A stretch of 64,000 nucleotides of DNA from the NCBI GenBank assembly GCA_963575645.1, contig OY754473.1:6820001-6884000 (forward strand), given 5' to 3'. This DNA is from Xanthostigma xanthostigma. Its lineage: Eukaryota > Arthropoda > Insecta > Raphidioptera > Raphidiidae. A program made the position numbers and the translations under genes. Below the pieces are notes generated by a model. That model had not been told where the DNA came from. It saw nothing but the letters and a program-made list of their open reading frames with translations, and did no database searches. This document shows positions 56,370 to 64,000 of the stretch, in pieces (the first letter of the stretch is position 1; the number at the start of each line of letters is the position of its first letter).

Positions 56370-56680
56370 AACCGTATATTTAATACCGTCTATATTGCTA
56401 GCAAAGATCGGGAGAAAGACTTAAACACTACGGTGCAGACATTTATACGTCTGTCTCACTTATTATACTCTGAGTCTCGTGCGCATGGATGCGCGTCAGT
56501 TTGCGCATGGAACTAAGCTCTATTCCACTTACTAATTGCCCCACTACAGACGCGACACTTGCGCACAACGGGTCAAGTAAAAAGAAAGAGATAGAAAAAC
56601 AGTAATTTGCTGTCTCACTTCATGGGCCACGCTTCCACTTACGGCCACTAGCAATATAGAAATTATTAAATATACGGTTG
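56370..56680. mobile_element. MITE with ~35-bp inverted repeats
   Basis: AACCGTATATTTAATA, then TCTATATTGCTAG, pair with 56,646-56,680. Centre GC-richer with GCGCATGGATGCGCGTCAG. Lies about 130 bp beyond the par-6 stop codon, so it may be in the 3' UTR or just after it. Confidence 0.6.
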
Positions 56681-56732
56681 AATATTAATATTGGAATTCA
56701 CGTGACGTCATTCCTAACATAACCTAACAAAT

Positions 56733-56738
56733 TTTAAT
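56733..56738 (-). promoter_or_regulatory. Candidate polyadenylation signal of par-6
   Basis: ATTAAA on the minus strand about 75 bases after the stop codon, the common variant of AATAAA. No better signal before the MITE. Confidence 0.3.
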
Positions 56739-56812
56739 GGCTCGAAGTTGATCAATAATATTACTTCTTAATCGCCGATTTTCAGAGCACGATGGAGCGA
56801 TGGTTTTTTGTT

Positions 56813-57109
56813 TTACAAGTGTAAAACCGGCGGGTTCGTGTTGCTGGCGGTGCCGGCCGATTGTAACAGGTCGTCCGTTTCGTCTAATGTGACGCCGGTC
56901 AGATCGACAATTTCGTCTTGATCGAATCTATCGTCGGCGTCTTCGGAACCGGGCGCCGTCGTCGCGGCGGACTGTTGCGATCCGCTGCTCAGTTGAGACG
57001 TTCGACTGAACGAGCCCCGTCGCGGATTAGAGTCTAATTTGCTGCGCTCGTTCACCGGAATGACCGTTATGATCAAATTAGAACTGTTGGCTACCATCAT
57101 GTCAGTCAC
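56813..57109 (-). CDS. par-6: par-6 last exon
   Basis: Acceptor AAATCTAG. Encodes [20 protein letters not shown] (end of PDZ), then a low-complexity Ser/Thr-rich tail and acidic [23 protein letters not shown] at 56,813-56,815. Locally much GC-richer than its surroundings. Confidence 0.94.
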   Translation of the reverse strand: MTDMMVANSSNLIITVIPVNERSKLDSNPRRGSFSRTSQLSSGSQQSAATTAPGSEDADDRFDQDEIVDLTGVTLDETDDLLQSAGTASNTNPPVLHL

Positions 57110-60100
57110 CTAGATTTGATTAAAACAGCTCTATAACAACAATAATACTGAAGCAAGTTTTGTTACATTAACTCTCTTTCTCTCTCTCTTTTGTAATATT
57201 GTCAAAATTAGTTTTCCTTAGCTACGCTGGAAAAATGAATGATGTTTTCTCTAGAGAAGAAATTAAGGAGGTTGATGCGTTACAGTCCCAATCAAAAGTG
57301 AGTCGAATTCTAAATGGGAACTTTTCCACAATAAATGTTTACAAAAGGTTATAAGTCGATGATACTAATAAATTATTGTCATAAAGGCATAAATAAATAT
57401 TTTTTTTAATATTAATTAATTATTTCAGTATTTTACTTAATGGACTAACTTTTGAATTTTTTGTACAGTTAGGTTAAAAAAATAAATTTATGTAAATATC
57501 TGTGTTTTACATATTTTTTGCAGTAAATAATTAAAAAAAGAAATTAGAAGTAATAAAAATTAAAATTAAATCATTAAAAAGTTGAAAATTCAGTTAAAAT
57601 TGTTAAAGTAGTCAAGAATAAAAGTCCATAATCAAAAAATGCTAAGGTTTAATAATTTTTTTTTTATGATTAAAAGTCTCCTAATTAAATTGGAAAAAAT
57701 ATTAAAATATGCGTAAGACATCGATGCTTTACATAGTTTTCGGAACTGCTGACATTATTTGGTTATTTGCAAAAAATTAAAATGTACCGTTTGCATGCTA
57801 CGTTGACAAATTTTCCATAAGACTACATTTAAAAGTTTTTTTTTTAAATTTTTAACTTTATAAATCTCCTAATGATTTTGGATTTTTTACAGAAAATTTT
57901 GTCATAAAAAAATCTATTAAAAAAACTTTATTTCAGATTTTTTTCATTATCTTTGTAAAACGGCTCAACAATAACAACATTCATTTTTCCAGCGTAGCTA
58001 AGGAAAACTGATTTTGACAATATTACAAAAGAGAGATAGAGAGTTAATGTAACAAAACTTGCTACAATACTAATGCCTTAACGTCCGTTTCTAGACTTTA
58101 TGTCATAACAGACGCCATTACTATTTTCCATCTATCAAACTTCCCGTTATTTTCTACATTTTTAAACTTCCACTTAATTAATAGCAATGGGCGAATGAAG
58201 GAATTTTCGGACATTAGAATAAGGTAGGCAAGTTTTACTGTTTTGAGCATAGGAGTTTGACAGGTAATCGACCATGCCCTTGAATAAGGAACCATCTCAA
58301 TATTTAATCTGGAATTGTTGAGGGAAACCATGGAAAACTTCAACATTATGGCCAATACAGGAATTACCGTTTCTCGGCGAGAGGCAGCCACATCTGCCCC
58401 CGCCTAGATTCGAACCCGGTGTCACCCGAATGCGAGTCTAGTGCTCTCACCACTACGCTACACCGCTCTATTAACAGGCACTCTATTAGATTGTCCGATA
58501 ATAATCGTAATTCTAGATTGAATCTAGAGCCAGAAAAATACTCTTTAATTGAAAGTCTTTGCTGAATTGGCAATGATTTTGCATAAACCATTTTGCCAAT
58601 TGTGACACCAATCTAAATCAACGATGAAAGATCACTTGCAATGGGAACTAGGCTTGCGGAAAACAGTTCCAAAGAAGGCTTCCATCGCAGAACGAAATTA
58701 GTTCGCTAAACAGTTCTGCTGGTTCATTGACAACTTTGTATTCAAGGAAAGAACAAATTGAAATCTTTTCGAATCATTTTTTTAGCTCCAATTGCATTTG
58801 ATGGTGTTTCAAACCCTTTGTTTTCTCTGATCAGTTTTTATAGAACTGTTTAATAAAATTAGATTCAGATAATAATTCCCTTAGTAGAGTTCCCAAATAT
58901 GTGGACATGCTGTAATATTAATTCTAAGCATCTAATTCTACAGTTTTGTGGCATCTTTGCGTTGAAGATAAGGAATGATTGGAATCTTTTCCAAGGTTTC
59001 TTTAGTTCCCGTTGTAATTCCAACTATTTCTTTTCCCAAACATTTTTATAATAATATATATAAAACTAGTTTCCTTCCCTGATTTGTGGCCATCCCTCTG
59101 TAATATTAATTCTAAAATACAAAATTACCTGATCCAACGTTTTGCCGGCCACTTCGATCCCATTGACTTCAAGAACTTCGTCGTCAACAGCCAGAAGTCC
59201 CGTCGATTCAGCTAATCCTCCAGGAACCAAACGGGATATAAATATACCGGCTACCTTTTCCAGGCGATTCCCACTCACGCGAACCGTTGTGCCGTCGCGA
59301 ATATAAAATCCTAAAGGTCTGTCGGACCCGTGTTTCAACAATCGAACGCGTCTGCAGGTCTTAGGTACTATGTCTACATCAATTATAGCGGACACCTAAA
59401 AAAAATCATTTATCAGATAAGTGGGTAATGTTACACTTTCAAAGTACTGGAAATTGAAACAAACCTGTCTGAAATCGTGAGGATTTGATATCGCTGGTCC
59501 TTTACTCTTTCCAGGTGTCCCCAAAATTGACGAAATCAAATTCTTTGGTTTTAAAGTACCGTATCCATTAATTTCTTCTAAACTATCACCTAAAATATTA
59601 GAGAAAGAACATAAAAATCTAGCTTCGATATACCTGTAGAAAAGATCAAAGCAAACGTAAGGCAATTTATATTTTTTTAACACGTTGACTGCCGCTATAG
59701 CATAGAAAAATTCGGGCCCCACACGCCACTTCTTTTTTTTTGTTTAAAGTGTAAAAAAATGTTAAAAAACAATATTTCAAGTGTTTAGGAGGTTTCTATT
59801 TGTTTATAAACAAAAAAAAAATTTTTTTTTTATTTGGTGACACATTGGACTCACGCGGCACCCAAAAGCTATAAAAGCCAATTTTGCCTTATGATGAGAC
59901 CAATGTGTCACCACAATATAGAATATTTGCGTTCTCCTATATTATTAAATAATATGTTTTTTAATTATTATGTATGATAATTAGGTATATACGAAAAATA
60001 AATTTTTGAAATCATAAAAATTACATAAATTTATATAACATACATTTTTAGTACAAAAGGTGGATATAGCCGTATGAAGCCACATTGGTCTCGCGTACGC

Positions 60101-61568
60101 ACAGGCCGAAATATGTATCAGGTTCGTCATGCCGAGCTCTTTTCGGTGCCATATAATTCAATGCATTTACGGAGTCCAGTGCGGTTTTACACGACAAAAT
60201 ACATCGGTCGAAGTTGTGAGTCCATATTGGTCTCGCGCAGCATATAGTGCCATTTTTGTCGTGAGACTAATTAGTCTCATACGGCAGTCAACGTGTTAAA
60301 TTTATTTTAAAGGTTACCAACTTACAGACTTATCTAGTATCAATTCTGATATTAATTGTAGTTATAAATCAAAAATGCAATTGAAACTTTCTCAGGTAAC
60401 AAAATCATTCGAAAGATTTTTATATCTACCAGTTACGACTTAAAACACAATTTTATTATATTCTACATTTCTTTATCTACTCTTTGAAACACTGCAGATG
60501 GTCATTAGCTGGCATACTCAATGCATTTCACAGTATTGAAAATATAGGTTCGTCCAAGGCAGCCAGCAAACGGTTCCGAAACCGTCACCCGCATGCGCAG
60601 TAGGTAAACGTGTTCTAAAATCGCCACTAACAGCTTCTTTATACCTAGTACGCATGCGGGTGGCGGTTTCGGAACCGTTTGCTGCCTGCTTGGAACGAAC
60701 TTTATGATTACTTACGACTTTTATCTACTTTCTATTCAGAAACTTTATACGTTATAAACAAGCGAAATCGGATTTCGACTGTTTTACTTTATATTAAAAG
60801 TGTTTTTTTAAGTCAGATACAGTGTAAACTCCATTTAACGTCACTCAATATAACGACAAACTCCTTAAAACGTCGAAATAACTTAACTCTAGTTGGTTTA
60901 CTTTGTCGCTCATACACTCTAAATAACGACAACAATACGTCATCATTAAGCAAAAAAACAGTACTTGTTTGTTATTTTGTTGCTTTGTTGTCGGCATCAC
61001 GTGTACCGAAGATTCTAAGAATTCGTTCTTTTTGTTTCACATGTTTAGCTCAGCCACTCGATAAGTTATCATATTCTGAGTTGTTCACAAACTTGCAAAC
61101 TGTGAGCATGGCGAATAAAAGAAAATCATTGTGTATTGACAAAAAAAGATTATTTCTTCTCTCCGTTTAACGACAACTCTCAATAACACCATAAAGTGCA
61201 CAGTCCCTTGAGTGTCGCTATATAGAGTTTACACTGTATGTTTAAATTATTATTCAATCATTTTCTAGCAAAAAGTCTGTTCATGTGATACATAATTATG
61301 TTGTAGTGATACAGAATCAAGGTTATTGTTTACTGATCTAACCTTTTCTTGTGATAATGACCCTTAACAAGGGTCGGGCATTGGCCAACGCACGTGCCAA
61401 ATTATCATCGTTATTGATAGGTAGTAAATCGCCGTCCGCGGGGTCTATATACGATACCAAAAACGGTATTTCTCTTAGTCTATGGAGTCTCTCGATCAAT
61501 GCCCGAAAGTCTTCAAACTTGGCCGGTTCTATTTTCGATACAGAAAACCGTCGAAATTCTGCTTCGAG
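56813..61568 (-). CDS. par-6: Par-6 polarity scaffold, last four coding exons (N-terminus missing)
   Basis: Minus-strand exons 61568-61343, 59589-59465, 59395-59129 and 57109-56813 join in phase (915 bases, 304 residues plus stop). Par-6 proteins have about 350 residues, so roughly 30-50 N-terminal residues and the start codon lie further upstream and were not found. Par-6 is a cortical scaffold that joins aPKC, Cdc42 and Par-3 and sets apical-basal polarity. Visible in order: the end of the PB1 domain that binds aPKC (LEAEFRRF... [20 protein letters not shown]; residues about 1-75), the semi-CRIB motif for Cdc42 ([10 protein letters not shown], about 108-117), the PDZ domain (about 118-210; carboxylate loop PLGFYI, then [19 protein letters not shown] and [16 protein letters not shown]), and a Ser-rich acidic C-terminus ending PPVLHL. 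No lesion. Introns hold a piggyBac-like MITE, a pogo-like MITE, a SINE and a 934-bp inverted-repeat element. Confidence 0.94.
57141..58074. mobile_element. 934-bp element with ~105-bp inverted repeats in par-6 intron
   Basis: Left arm 57,141-57,241 and right arm 57,978-58,074 (GCAAGTTTTGTTACATTAAC, CTTAGCTACGCTGG, AAAAATGAATG). The left arm runs straight into a 39-codon frame at 57,235-57,354 beginning with the last bases of the arm. The rest is AT-rich. The left end lies about 35 bases inside the intron from the last exon's acceptor. Confidence 0.75.
57235..57354 (+). pseudogene. Short ORF at the inner edge of the inverted-repeat element
   Basis: [20 protein letters not shown] followed by [19 protein letters not shown] and a stop. 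Composition is protein-like compared with the AT-only surroundings, and its ATG lies within the inverted repeat. It could be the N-terminus of the parental transposase. I do not recognise it, and chance is possible. Confidence 0.25.
58103..58480 (-). mobile_element. tRNA-derived SINE, copy 2, in par-6 intron
   Basis: The minus-strand head has a perfect box A (TAGCGTAGTGG) and box B (GGTTCGAATCT) and the phrase GAGAGCACTAGACTCGCATT; the body matches 36,640-36,935. It begins about 30 bp after the inverted-repeat element ends. Short frames spanning the head (…[17 protein letters not shown]) are SINE-derived, not genes. Confidence 0.78.
59129..59395 (-). CDS. par-6: par-6 exon, PDZ domain
   Basis: Acceptor TTTTTTTTAG, donor GTAATT after LDQ. 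Encodes [20 protein letters not shown] to VAGKTLDQ; exactly 89 codons. Confidence 0.95.
59465..59589 (-). CDS. par-6: par-6 exon, linker and semi-CRIB
   Basis: Acceptor ATATTTTAG, donor GTTTGT. Encodes [20 protein letters not shown] to ISNPHDFRQ. The next intron is only 69 bp. Confidence 0.93.
59681..60295. mobile_element. piggyBac-like MITE (TTAA target)
   Basis: TTAA at 59,677-59,680 and 60,296-60,299 flanks inverted repeats CACGTTGACTGCCG / CGGCAGTCAACGTG. TTAA is the piggyBac target, though the usual CCY start is absent. Several GACACATTGGACTC / GAGACCAATGTGTC motifs occur in both orientations inside. In par-6 intron. Confidence 0.65.
60547..60700. mobile_element. 154-bp hairpin MITE
   Basis: GTTCGTCCAAGGCAGCCAGC ... 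ACCGTCACCCGCATGCG pairs with 60,650-60,700; loop about 45 bases. GC-rich arms in AT-rich intron. Confidence 0.75.
60830..61236 (-). mobile_element. pogo/Tigger-like MITE, family P2, copy 2
   Basis: TA^CAGTGTAAACTCCATTTAACG ... CTATATAGAGTTTACACTG^TA; inverted, 140 bp shorter version of 37,949-38,495. Ends about 105 bp from the par-6 PB1 exon donor. An open frame crossing it (60,679-61,170) is chance. Confidence 0.78.
61343..61568 (-). CDS. par-6: par-6 exon, end of PB1 domain
   Basis: Acceptor TATTTTAG, donor GTTAGA. Encodes [20 protein letters not shown], then [20 protein letters not shown] and [29 protein letters not shown] is the acidic OPCA-like loop of the PB1 fold. 75 codons plus one base. 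The antisense open frame here is a shadow. Confidence 0.93.
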
Positions 61569-61641
61569 CTAAAATAAGTATTAGAAAAAAACAATTGATT
61601 AACGCCGTCATTGTTAGTGTGACCGCAGCATCTACTATGCA

Positions 61642-61861
61642 ATTCGGAACCCAAAGGAACGGTGAGACCTCTGGTAACTGTCCTAAGTAGGGTTTTTTAC
61701 AGGTAAACATTGATTTAGAAAAGCATGATGGCAGCAGACCTAGCCTCCATCATGCTTTTCTAAATACCTTATGCCTACATAGTTTACCTGTCAAAAAAAA
61801 ACTCTTAGAACAGTTCGGCGCATTTCTCACCAGAGGTCTCACCATTCCTTTGGGTTCCGAA
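61642..61861. repeat. Inverted repeat upstream of the par-6 PB1 exon
   Basis: ATTCGGAACCCAAAGGAACG, GGTGAGACCTCTGGT and TTTAGAAAAGCATGATGG pair with 61,755-61,861; loop about 12 bases. The arms differ by small insertions (ACCTTATGCCTACAT, CGGCGCATTTC). Starts about 75 bases from the exon acceptor. Confidence 0.8.
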
Positions 61862-62197
61862 TGGTAATAGATTGTAGAACAGCTGAAGGTCGTCAGTGTC
61901 TATTAATTTAACTGTTGCAACAAATCGACATTCACGCGAGTTTTGTCGCGGGTAATGGCTAGTTCAATCAGTAATCATATCAAACAATATGCATTTCCTA
62001 CTGCGCATTCAATCCATATGAAGCTTTTTATACAGACTGATTCCTAAAAACCGTCGCAAACCAAAACTTTGTTATTTATTATTCTATTAAAAAAAATAAT
62101 AATAAACGAAATAGTTCTAGAAACAGCACAAAAAGACTGATTTTTTTTCAACGTTAACTTTAATATAAAGCGACACTACTTCTTCCATTTTAAATGG

Positions 62198-62201
<4 letters not shown>

Positions 62202-62270
<69 letters not shown>
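62202..62270. repeat. (AT)n microsatellite
   Basis: About 34 uninterrupted AT units. Tyr-Ile repeat frames on the minus strand are artefacts. Confidence 0.97.
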
Positions 62271-62277
<7 letters not shown>

Positions 62278-62449
62278 GGTTTGATATAATATTTTTTTCT
62301 GGATACAAATTTTCGTGTTATATTCGTTCGAAAAAAATAATAAAATATGTAGGATTTCTTGCTCCATGGACCACGGCCCCCACAGAGCTTGTTACTTGCT
62401 GTATTCAGAAAAAAATTCTCAAATTGGACTAAATAAAAAAATATATATA

Positions 62450-62608
62450 TACAGAATGATTCAAAGACAATAATTTGAATAAATTGTTCACCCCTGTATC
62501 TCCGTAACGATTGAGAATAGGACCCATGTTTATAAGAACTTTTATGTTTATTTTGGGTCCCCAAAGACGTACCTAGCATATTTACATTTTCTCTTGAATC
62601 AGCCTGTA
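62450..62608. mobile_element. Short MITE with TGATTCAA ends
   Basis: TACAGAATGATTCAAAG and complement CTTGAATCAGCCTGTA; 159 bp, next to TA. Interior has CTGTATCTCCGTAACGATTG. Confidence 0.5.
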
Positions 62609-63912
62609 TTTATGGGCATTTAAAATTGTGGCATGTTTGTAGTATCTTCTAGATTGATTTCGTTTATTTTTGTATGTGTTTTATTGATTAAAAAACGGAT
62701 TTACGGCCTGAAACGTTTTTTAGGCAACACTCCGTATATAAACAATTGAACGTTATTGATATACAATTGATCATGATGTTCTTTTGTTAACAGTTGAATG
62801 GTGGTCATCTTCATTTAACAAACGATGAGTAGCATTACAATTAATCCATGAAGGACAGCCATAACTGCGTTTTCAATACGTGAATATAAAAAGCTAAAGT
62901 GGTAAAGCAACGTGGTTTATGTCCATAAATTGGTTCATATCATCTAGTTCTGTTGTTTTTTTAAATTTTTTTCGTGCCATCCCCTCCTCCCCCCGAGCAA
63001 GAAAAATAAATGTACCTACTCTCTCGCAGCCTACTACCTCAATTTCTAGTAGTAAATTCTAAAATCTATTAAATGATTGTTTATACTTTATAGTTTATAG
63101 TATTGGGTGAACAATCCTTCATGTAAAATTTCAAGTTTCTAAGTTAACCTGTTAGGTTTTGACTATAAAAATATTTTTTTTTATCTTTTTATTGCAGGGA
63201 GTCAGAAATTTGAATTTTTTACAGGATTGTGAGGTCGTAGATGTTATTGTTTGGTTTGGATTGTAAACCAGCTTTAAGCTGAATTCACGCCTTTTGATAA
63301 AACTTTTTTTTTTCATCAATAAAGACATTATTATTATTATTATTAATTTTTAGTCGCTCTTTAGAAAAAGACAGATAGACGGACAACAAAAAGATCGTAT
63401 GGGCTATGTGCAGGTAGGCGGAGTTACAAATTTTTCGATGCGAGCGTTTGTGGTGAGCACTAGGGGAAACTTCAAGCTCAAATTTTCCGTATGTCAGTGA
63501 GCAATGTTTATTAAAAGTGAAAATAGTTATAATTTTATGAAGAAAACAGGAAAACTAAGCGATCTGGAAATGCTTGTTGTGTTCCGGGCTGTTGCACTGA
63601 TGGCGATTTAAGTAAAATAAAGACCATTGGCGCCCTAATTTGACATTCCGCTGTCAGTGTAAACAAATTAACATCAGTTTTTCTTATATTTTCTTATTTT
63701 TGACACATCATGGCCAACTAAAGTTTTTGACTTAGAAACATGTCGCGATTTCCATAAAAAGTGAGTTCAATAATTCTCTATTACCCACCAGCGGCGCTAG
63801 TAGGCTTCGTGCACACAGCCTATAAGAGATTAGTTTTTTTTTTTAATTCTGAGATATATACGAAACCCTAAACAGATTAAGTGCTTTTGTTTTGTAGTCT
63901 TAGAATTACATA
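62609..63912. other. Unannotated stretch, par-6 intron or upstream DNA
   Basis: No par-6 first exon recognised. 63,541-63,628 reads in one frame KTKRSGNACCVPGCCTDG then DLSKIK, like a THAP zinc-finger start, then a stop. 63,330-63,350 is an (ATT)n run after CATCAATAAAGACATT, possibly a retroposon tail. Confidence 0.3.
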
Positions 63913-63914
63913 TA

Positions 63915-64000
63915 CAGTAAACCCTCGTTAACACGAACACGGTTAACACGAATTTCGGTTTAACGCGAACAAAAATTTGCTCTCGACAATGGTCACATAA
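63915..64000 (+). mobile_element. pogo/Tigger-like left end, cut by window edge
   Basis: TA^CAGTAAACCCTCGTTAACACG with inner repeats of TTAACACGAA. Same design as the other pogo-like ends; the rest is outside the window. Confidence 0.55.

Noticed and set aside
60679-61170. 163-codon frame
   Set aside because: Runs through a pogo-like MITE and a par-6 intron; no domain; chance in a repeat.
61351-61572. Plus-strand frame opposite the par-6 PB1 exon
   Set aside because: Antisense shadow of a clearly conserved exon.
62117-62367. Tyr-Ile repeat frames
   Set aside because: Translation of an (AT)n microsatellite.
61569-64000. par-6 first coding exon
   Set aside because: I looked for an exon ending just before the PB1 exon's LEAEFRRF (EVKSK-like) with a GT donor on the minus strand and found none that convinced; it may lie beyond the window.

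Overview
The window is nuclear DNA from an insect or close arthropod relative. Evidence: two conserved animal genes with GT-AG introns, glycine N-methyltransferase and the polarity protein Par-6, in very AT-rich sequence crowded with insect-type DNA transposons. The order cannot be fixed from the sequence alone.

Layout. 1-1560: the 3' end of a long reading frame that enters from outside the window and joins an AP-endonuclease-like (EEP) domain to an OTU cysteine protease, an arrangement known from Helentron-type rolling-circle transposons. 1.6-39 kb: a gene desert built of short transposons: canonical non-autonomous Helitrons (A^T target, TC...CTAG ends, 3' hairpin), palindrome-ended elements with a GTAC microsatellite and a tRNA-like cassette, Tc1/mariner deletion derivatives, pogo/Tigger-like, PIF/Harbinger, hAT and unclassified MITEs, long foldbacks, a tRNA-derived SINE and three minisatellite arrays. 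39,652-48,163 (minus): a complete six-exon GNMT gene (303 aa) whose introns hold Helitrons, a hAT MITE, a pogo-like MITE, a cruciform-forming palindrome and an inverted-repeat element containing a 37-bp satellite. 48.2-56.8 kb: intergenic, with a three-level nested insertion at 49.2-50.4 kb. 56,813-61,568 (minus): the last four coding exons of par-6 (end of PB1, semi-CRIB, PDZ, C-terminus); the first coding exon was not found. 61.6-64 kb: par-6 intron or upstream DNA with an inverted repeat, an (AT)n microsatellite and a pogo-like end cut by the window edge.

How it fits together. The host genes are unrelated: GNMT is a cytosolic methyl-group enzyme of the S-adenosylmethionine cycle, and Par-6 is the scaffold of the aPKC/Cdc42 polarity complex. 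Most of the rest is explained by repeated insertion of small non-autonomous elements, often into each other, so insertion order can be read at several places. The Helentron-type protein at the left edge and the Helitron ends found throughout suggest rolling-circle transposition has been a major force here. All calls come from reading the sequence; no database search or folding program was run.
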